From: Plasmopara viticola
Lineage: Eukaryota; Oomycota; Peronosporomycetes; Peronosporales; Peronosporaceae
Length of the DNA: 64,000 nt
Assembly: GCA_001695595.3 (NCBI GenBank)
Contig: MBPM02000053.1
Coordinates: 372,001-436,000, forward strand
Direction of reading: 5' to 3'
Shown: positions 57,453 through 64,000 of the stretch, in pieces
How positions within the stretch are numbered: the first letter of the stretch is position 1
Layout of the letters: every line of letters starts with the position of its first letter
Made by a program: the position numbers and the translations under genes
Notes under the pieces: model-generated
What the model was told of the DNA's origin: nothing
The model's database searches: none
The model's input: only the letters and a program-made list of their open reading frames with translations

Positions 57453-59729
57453 GGCTTGGCTGGTGCTATGAATAGTTAGTCTAGCAAAGTGTACAGACTT
57501 ATCGACCAATCAAAACGCTTACCAAAATAAACAAACTTTCGCATAAAAAAAAAGATTGCAATATTCATGTTCATACAGATGTCTATCGTTCGATTCTTGC
57601 AATGCGTTGGAACCCATACGCTAGAATAAAGCATTTTTAAGTGCGTGGTGCTGGTAGCTATCTGATTTATTATAAAGATCGGGTTCTGTACACTACATTA
57701 CACGGTGGGGACGGAGTCTTGAGTGCGAATTAGCAGGCAGTCACACTTTTTTAATTGCTTTCCGACTTTATCCTTCTATCTCCAGCTGCTTCATTATAAC
57801 CGAGCGATGTACCTCCCGGTCCCGGGCCGAGCGTCCAAATATTCGGACCACCGGGTTGGTGTCACTGCTCTATTGAAATTATGCCCTATAGGAGCCACAT
57901 CGAGCGGAGATTGGTCACTTGGGGTCGTATCACTCCAACATATAGAGTCGGACATACATTTATTGAAGAAAGATGAGAATTTTACGGGCACAATATTGAT
58001 AGCATTTCGGAACGCATGAAAATCATGGGAAGAAGCAATGGTTTGGTTAAACTTGCTCGGTTGGACAACTTCATCTATCCAGGTTTTGCTGTACAGTCGG
58101 ATCGCCGAATGGTATAGCATGTAACAATGCGCCATCAAGAGGTCCTGGTAATTTGAGATCTTTAATTAGAAATAGAAAGAATTTTTCATGATAAAAACTC
58201 TGTGGACACGACCGCCACAAACAGAACACATTACTGCACGTGCTTCTCGGATGCATTAATGTACTGCACTTACACAATCTTCACGCTGATGGAGCCTCGT
58301 AATGAACGCCAATTCATTCACATTGAAAGCCGACGATGATGTATAGCTCCTGAATCAATTGCTGTATCAATAAAAGATCAGTCCGTATTTCTTTATCAAA
58401 ATTATGATGTGCTAGATCCAGGTTTTTGAAATGCAAGATCGCATATGTGGGAGGTTTGGTGAGTTTGGATGTCTCTCAATAGCAACTCCTGCGCGCGAAA
58501 ACGTTTATGCGTTGCAATATTGTACACCATGCAAAAATCTTAATATCTTCGGTGTTTGTCACAACAACAAGACAATTTTAAATTGACTGGTAATGAGACA
58601 GCTCTAGGCCTGTCGGTGGTAATGACAGATAATGTGAAGCTTGGAAAGCATTATATTTCTTTGTCCTTGACATGGACGAGTGTTCTTTGAAGCATGCGGT
58701 AGTTCAAGAAGCACAAATCACATACCTCATAGATGTGGAATTAGCTGCATAAATTAGCGCAACAAGCTTTAATGGTCACGTTACTGGTGTACAGCTTTTT
58801 TACGGGAAGCCTAGCGAGGTACACAGCCGAAAAAGATAAGGGAAGTATCAAGAGTCTTGGTATTTACGAGGTTGACGTGACGAAGTCTTTAAAATGTTTC
58901 TTGAAGGATGCCGGATCAACTAAAAAGACTCAGATTATTGACAACAAAGTTTTAAAAGTGGGTAACATGGAGCCACCATTTGTGGGCTAAACATTTCTGC
59001 ACGCGGGAAACACACGTCTGTAAGACATGGTGGATAACATAGCTTCATAAGTTGGCAGAATGATGTCACCAGCGGGTAGCAATATTTTTCAAGTAGGTAA
59101 CGTAGGGTCCAAAAGACGTAATGGGCTACATAAGTCCAATATAGGAGCGAAGTACTAGAAAGATAGCTTCGCAAACAAGAATCAAGAAACCAATCCGTGA
59201 ATGCAAACGAATGTTTTTCTCTGGGAATAACTGACATCGCTGTGTCATGGCAAGTGCGCTCCCATTGAAGCCACTGTTAGATGTGTCAGAGTGACTAATA
59301 CATTTGGAGCCCAAATTCTGAGCTCTTGGCTGAGTCAAGAATCAAAATACATAGAGGATGTGGAGTTTCGAGACATAGAAAACCTATTGAAGATATAAGA
59401 ACATACTTTGTTGCAAGTGAAGATTTCTTTAAGAGCGTACATTGCGCCTCTCTTGACTAATTCTGGGACACAACATTGAAATTACCGCCGAAAAGAGTAG
59501 TGATACATGAATCAATCTTGTGTCAGAGGCAAAGTATTGTATAACCCACTGCCAAGAGGACAAACAGAGCTTGAAGATATTTTTTTAAAAAATGCAAATA
59601 GTAGTATCATTCTGAAGCCGAAATACCTGGCACTCGCCACCACCATTCTGTGCTGGAAAGTCAGAAAAAAGTGATGCTTACCAAGTTGCAGCGATTCCTG
59701 CTCAACACTGAATTAAAAATACGACATAT
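57453..59729. other. Intergenic DNA, no gene recognised
   Basis: AT-rich. Frames of about 100 codons (57723-58019 plus; 58935-59237 minus) have no domain. Confidence 0.4.
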
Positions 59730-59795
59730 CGCTTAACAACACGTTTTGGTGCATGTTGTATAGCGCAGTGTGTTAAGTAGTATATATTCGAATGG
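59730..59795. repeat. Short dispersed repeat (possible LTR edge), copy 2
   Basis: A diverged counterpart of 50731-50795, in direct orientation. Confidence 0.35.
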
Positions 59796-60147
59796 AAGAG
59801 TTGAATTTGCCCCTGACAGGGGCGCGTACACGAAGCAGAATGCTATGGGAGTAGTAAGAGATTTTCCAAAAGCTGTCAAATGCCTCAACGACGGTCAATG
59901 TCTAGTCACGCCAGCGTGAATTGAAATAAATTTTAATTCACGCGTGAAAGCTAAATAGTCACATTTGATATAGATGCCAAGACTGATGGAGTCAAGGAAA
60001 GAGCGATCCGCGACCTGAATTCGTTTTAAATATCAAAAAGAGGTCAAAGGCCGCTGTACTACACTTCGTAACACTTGCATTCAATATACAATCGAGCGGT
60101 TTGGACTATTTTTTTGTAAGGATGAGTCAAAAAGTTAGTTGCCTTAA

Positions 60148-60360
60148 AGGCATGCAAGATGGGCTAAAAATTGCAGTCGAGCTTCTTCGAAAGAGGAGAA
60201 ACATTCGGTTGCAGAAGAATCTGACGCGATCAGTACACAATTAGATTTTGATGACGACATGTCGGAAAATTTCCAACAAGTCGTTTGCGACGATTTGGAC
60301 GATTTCTTAAGCAGATGTTGCGCTCAAAATGAAGCCTCTCACAGAAATAGCAGAGAGTAT
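60148..60360 (+). other. Acidic open frame, unrecognised
   Basis: An open plus-strand stretch of about 70 codons with an acidic, protein-like composition (DAISTQLDFDDDMSENFQQV then CDDLDDFL). It has no ATG near its beginning and ends at TAG. It may be the N-terminal part of a decayed transposase or of the viral-like region that follows. Function unknown. Confidence 0.3.
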
Positions 60361-60852
60361 TAGGGAGCAGAAATACAGAAAAATCTTGGCTAAAACGGCC
60401 ATGGTGCCCTACCCTTTGCAGATCGACCGGAAAAATAGTGGCTTTGGCCATATGGGAGCTCAGTGGGAGAGTTACGAATGGGCACTTACGCGCATTCACT
60501 TAGATAGGGTGCAGGCCCTACCTGGATTGTGTTGAAGCGTCAGCTAACACAAATCATTTTGTCTCCCAGCAAAATTGTCTTGCTTCTACGCAACCAGCCG
60601 GGCGAGAAAGGTTTGCTGGACTTTGTCCGAATGGGCTGCCAGTGATCCGGCCTTGACGAAAGTGCTCCAAAAACACTCAAGGTCTGTCGAGAAGGCCGTA
60701 AAAGCTTCAATGCACTTCGGTTTTTTTGCACAGTCAGCACGAGTTGCGAAGGCTTGAAGAGCCAAAACCCGTCAAGAGGTCTGATCCTTACGGTTTTCGG
60801 CTCTCGGTGAGAGGAGGTCGACCATCGAGGCCTTGATCCGGCGTATGGGCAT

Positions 60853-61281
60853 TTGCCGATTCACCTAAATCAAACCTGCTTCGTGTGCATCCTTCACCAA
60901 CTCCTTCGCATCCTTCAATCGCTGATTCGCACATTCATCCTCTGGTTCGCATCATTCAATTGTTGGCTCAATTTGTGCAAAGTGGAGTTTAATGAGTCGT
61001 ATGTGGAATGCCAAATTTACACTAATCAACATGATTCTGCGCATCGTCTAAACAATTTTGCGCATTGTCTTTTTTCTTCTTCGTTTCGTCTTATCGACGC
61101 AAAATCGCTTGTTCTCTTTCCTCATCAGCAGCTTAATGGTTTTGGTCGGCCATTGTGTTTCGCAACTATCTTCATAAAGGATTGTTCAACAATGAATGAT
61201 CAGAATATCACATTTTCTTATGGGATTCTTGATGGCAATTTAATTGGTCATGCGCAAACACACAAAAAAATATTGAATTAA
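60853..61281 (+). other. 142-codon open frame, unrecognised
   Basis: Open from ATG to TAA with a hydrophobic first half (about residues 10-45) and a cysteine/histidine-rich composition. The alternate frame over 60890-60965 reads as short repeats of the type H-P-S/L-x. No family recognised. It precedes the GIY-YIG remnant on the opposite strand. Confidence 0.25.
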
Positions 61282-61384
61282 TTTTAAATATACGGAGTTG
61301 ATTAAGCTTTTGCCCATTAAATATGCTTCTTCAAGTTGAAGTGATACGTTCTTTCTATTTATGATGATCGCCACATACACATGC

Positions 61385-61740
61385 AACCTTCTCGACAAGT
61401 CTCTCTTTATCAAGCTCGTTGTATTGCTTGTTTTTCTTCGAGCACTTCTTTATTGCTTTCCCTTAATTCCTTGTTGCCTAAGCCTTTTCAGATGCCCAAA
61501 TGGAAAAATCTTATTTAAGCAATTTTTCTTGTATTTGCTTATCCACAACGTTTCAAAAGCACGAAGCTGAGATCCATCGGCACCCTCATACTGCTTGATC
61601 AACATGATTTTAAACTCGTATGGACCATACTGTCGAAAATGTCAAAATATTGCAATTTCCAACGTTTTAAATTAGAGCGATGACCATTCATACGATGTTT
61701 GAGTACATTGAACGTGCTACCATGATCTGAACCGATCGTG
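61385..61740 (-). pseudogene. GIY-YIG-type endonuclease remnant
   Basis: On the minus strand, from 61736 downward, the reading is TIGSDHGSTFNVLKHRMNGH, then LKRWKLQYFDIFD. After a frameshift near 61630 it continues YGPYEFKIMLIKQYEG, LRAFETLWISKYK and NKIFPFG. A further shift leads to a lysine-rich tail (KKCSKKNKQYNELDKE). This is the layout of GIY-YIG proteins common in large DNA viruses and protist mobile elements: (Y)IGST, LK.R...H, the glutamate of the AYE.LWI helix, and a K/N/E-rich tail. The first GIY strand is unreadable. It is non-functional as it stands. Confidence 0.6.
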
Positions 61741-61846
61741 GCTATTGCTATATTTGTAACATTTACACATCAAGAGCAAACACAACTAAAGCTTTCTAAG
61801 TCGGAGGCTCCCCCCCTTAATACGACGACGAGTCACAGGAGGTGCC

Positions 61847-62044
61847 ATGTCTGCACTACTGACTGATTTGACTAGACCACGCAAAGGAGTAGCTTCGGGT
61901 CCGGCCGCGGTGGCAATACCATCCCGGAGTTCAGAGATGATTGGCTTCCAATCATCTTCAAAGAAATTGTTTGCAGCGCTACCACCCTTTGCAATATCAC
62001 TTCACAAATCGCTCCAGAATACAGATTCATTAAGTCCTGATTGA
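61847..62044 (+). other. 65-codon open frame, unrecognised
   Basis: True ATG preceded by GGAGGTGCC. It is serine, alanine and proline rich. A second frame over the same bases (61912-62040) reads more like a folded protein (EFRDDWLPIIFKEIVCSATT), so the longer ATG frame may be a frameshifted relic. Part of the putative viral-like cluster. Confidence 0.25.
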
Positions 62045-62068
62045 TGAGTACAAAGAATGTCACCATAA

Positions 62069-62467
62069 GACACATGTAAAGCTGTTAATTTTCTAGAACC
62101 TAAGCCTTTACAAATTTCTTGTAATTTTCAGGATGGAAGTATTGCGAATGACATTTTCGAAAGTATTTCAAAAGAACGGGCTTATCGTGTAAAACTCTAT
62201 CAGCCTGACCATGATTCAACTCGACGGCAAATTCCTTGTTCATCTAAATTAAAGATCTGGATTGCTAAAATACAGAGCAAGAGACAAAAACGTCAAAGGT
62301 TAATACATCTAAGACACTCAGTCTGGATGATCAAAAATATTAATACTCGGGATATCAGTTTAGGATGTGATCAGGACAATCTATCGGACACTAAGATTGA
62401 ATTATACGCTAGGCAACTGATCAAGCTTTTCAAAGGGGAGGGGTTGCGAAAGAACAATGGTACCTAA
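62069..62467 (+). pseudogene. 133-codon open frame without start, unrecognised
   Basis: Open between TAA (ending near 62068) and TAA at about 62467. The first ATG is late, in the second half, so it is easily missed. Composition is strongly protein-like: FESISKERAYRVKLYQPDHD, a basic segment KIQSKRQKRQRLIHLRHSVW, and a C-terminal amphipathic part ending LIKLFKGEG. No family recognised. Probably a fragment of the same decayed element as its neighbours. Confidence 0.4.
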
Positions 62468-62859
62468 TTGAGTTCATCAACGATGACTAACGCTGATTGT
62501 CTGAAGTTGATTGGACATAGATTCAATATTGAATGAAACATAGTCGTTTTGAGATGGAGATACAGATTTTGGGTGATTTACTTCGCCTGATCCTTCGATC
62601 TCCATTGCTTGGGGCATCAATTGACGTCGAATACTCTTTGTCGATGCATTTTTCCTTCTTTTGGCTAGTATATACTATAAGATATAATAGGTTTTCCAAT
62701 TTTGTAAGATTTTAATTGCCAGGTGGCTATTAATCAGTTCCGGTATCTATTCTCGCAGTCAGTCGACTTCAGTCACTGTAAAGTTGCACTAGGATCAATA
62801 TCCGTCTACTTTTTCTAGCGAGCAATTAATGCTCAGCGTCAAGATAACAACTTGAAATC

Positions 62860-63510
62860 AAACGGCCGACAGCTTCGACGACAACGACATGCACAATTAC
62901 ACTCCCTGATGGTACATACTCGGCAAGCGACATCAATAAGTACCTCAAATATTGGTCTATCCAAAATATATATCTAATTAACGAGCAATACGACCGGATA
63001 AAATTACTATTTCATCTCATGTGCTGAGAATCCATCGAGTTACGTTATTAAATTAACAATGCAACTCGTCAAGAATACCACAGGCTACACTGCGGCAAGT
63101 GGCTTATCTACAATGTCAGTCAGTGCTTAAACACCTCAGCCTCAGGTGGTCGATTCCTCATTTAGAACTATCATTGAGTTCGGTCCAGTTACGTATCCAG
63201 CGGCTCAAACAACCAGTGTTTATACGGTTGATTGTAATTCATTTTTTTGAATCGGTCCGACCGCCGCGGTAGTTATCACTTGTTCAAATCTGAACAATGT
63301 AATTGCAAACAACAATAAAGTACTACACGCATTTAGTTCTGCGGAGGTTGAGTGTGGCGACTTAATCACAGCTACACAAGGTCAAGGGTTAGCCTATTGC
63401 CCGATGCAAGGAACTAATTCGTTCCTTGATCAAAATATTATCCCGCTTGGTATCATTGATATCAACGCATGCATACTTGTGTTGATTCGACCAGTGAATA
63501 AGCAGCTTGT
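62860..63510 (+). pseudogene. Degenerate capsid-region-like protein of a Polinton/adintovirus-type element
   Basis: The first frame reads TITLPDGTYSASDINKYLKY, a motif I associate with a structural-region protein of Polinton/adintovirus-like elements in protists and invertebrates (IPDGTY..SDIN.YI). A second frame follows from about 63060 for roughly 150 codons with only two stops. It includes VITCSNLNNVIANNNKVLHA then FSSAEVECGDLI and FLDQNIIPLGIIDIN, parallel to the family's CNL.NN...VL..F...G.LI and DQN..PL.I.D.N blocks. The family name is from memory and unverified. The coding nature of the stretch is well supported by the scarcity of stops. Confidence 0.45.
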
Positions 63511-64000
63511 AAGTCGCAAACATACTCGATAACATTCTTGTAAATCATACAATTAATGATATCCGTCATCATCGTGCTCATTTTTTCCGATCTTGTTCGG
63601 TTGTATAGATCGATAAATGGTCTGATTGGAATATCAGCGGGGAAGTCACGACAGATCAAAATCAAGGTCTCGTTGATTGATATTTTGACCAAGAATCACA
63701 TATTGACAATTAACTCGAATCGGTTTTGGAACTTCGAAGAAATCTGTAGAATATAAATCATTGACCCGCCTTACTTTTGTCCTCGGATGCAGTACTGTAA
63801 GATCTGAGCTAGAAGTGTTTTTGGCACCATGACCAAGTCACCAAAGATTATCAGCTTGCTAGTCTTAAAATCGTATTTGCTCATTGCACAAATTTGGCCT
63901 TCCTCGATCACCTGGACGTTGTCGGCTTAGAAGGGCAATTATGAAGAGAACTGTATTTAATCGCTCTGATCTACTAAGAGAGGTCACGCACATGCGAAGT
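63500..64000 (-). pseudogene. Coding-like minus-strand stretch, unrecognised, running off the window
   Basis: Minus-strand segments are open apart from a few stops: EEGQICAMSKYDFKTSKLII, LVMVPKTLLAQILQYC and, after two interruptions, LILICRDFPADIPIRPFIDL followed by YNRTRSEKMSTMMTDIINCM. The composition looks like real protein. It is tail-to-tail with the capsid-like relic. Family not recognised. Confidence 0.35.

Noticed and set aside
1..64000. CRISPR arrays, rRNA genes or bacterial operon features
   Set aside because: No regularly spaced repeats or rRNA cores were seen, and the gene structure is eukaryotic.

Overview
The window looks like a repeat-rich oomycete genome (Phytophthora or downy-mildew type). 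The evidence is: three paralogous secreted PL3 pectate lyases; oomycete-type Copia, Ty3/Gypsy and LINE remnants; intron-poor genes packed into short blocks; and initiator-like TCATT elements just upstream of ORFs. An apparently intact outer-dynein-arm docking-type coiled-coil gene suggests a lineage that still makes flagellated zoospores. The genus cannot be fixed from the sequence alone.

Layout. 1-15.2 kb is AT-rich degraded DNA holding one copy of a dispersed ~1.25 kb element (470-1740), two decayed Gypsy pol fragments on the minus strand (about 6.57-7.9 kb and 10.2-12.0 kb) and one copy of a second dispersed repeat (8.28-8.76 kb). 15.3-22.8 kb is a segmental duplication: three units, each a PL3 pectate lyase gene preceded by a decayed neighbour that in unit 2 carries motifs of an Hrq1-type DEAH helicase. 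Units 1 and 2 are on the minus strand and unit 3 is inverted on the plus strand. Unit 3 is a mosaic: its 5' flank and signal peptide resemble unit 1, while its mature domain and 3' flank resemble unit 2. 22.8-34.7 kb is again degraded, with second copies of both dispersed repeats, two plus-strand Gypsy fragments and a long imperfect hairpin. 34.77-38.98 kb is a Copia element with all domains in order but many stops and frameshifts, a 146-bp 5' LTR and only a stub of the 3' LTR.

The host gene island lies at 42.1-48.1 kb, all on the minus strand: an EHD-family membrane-remodelling ATPase, a CCDC63/CCDC114/ODA1-like docking protein and an OTU cysteine protease. After a LINE remnant (50.8-51.4 kb) a second block at 54.9-57.5 kb holds the ribosome-biogenesis protein EBP2 (plus strand) convergent with CstF-64/CSTF2 (minus strand), whose two small introns can be resolved.

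The most unusual part is the end of the window (about 61.4-64.0 kb). Here a decayed GIY-YIG-type nuclease (minus), an unrecognised 133-codon open frame (plus), a degenerate capsid-region-like protein (plus) and a further unrecognised coding-like stretch (minus) lie side by side. This looks like the eroded edge of an endogenous DNA-virus or Polinton/adintovirus-like element that continues beyond the window.
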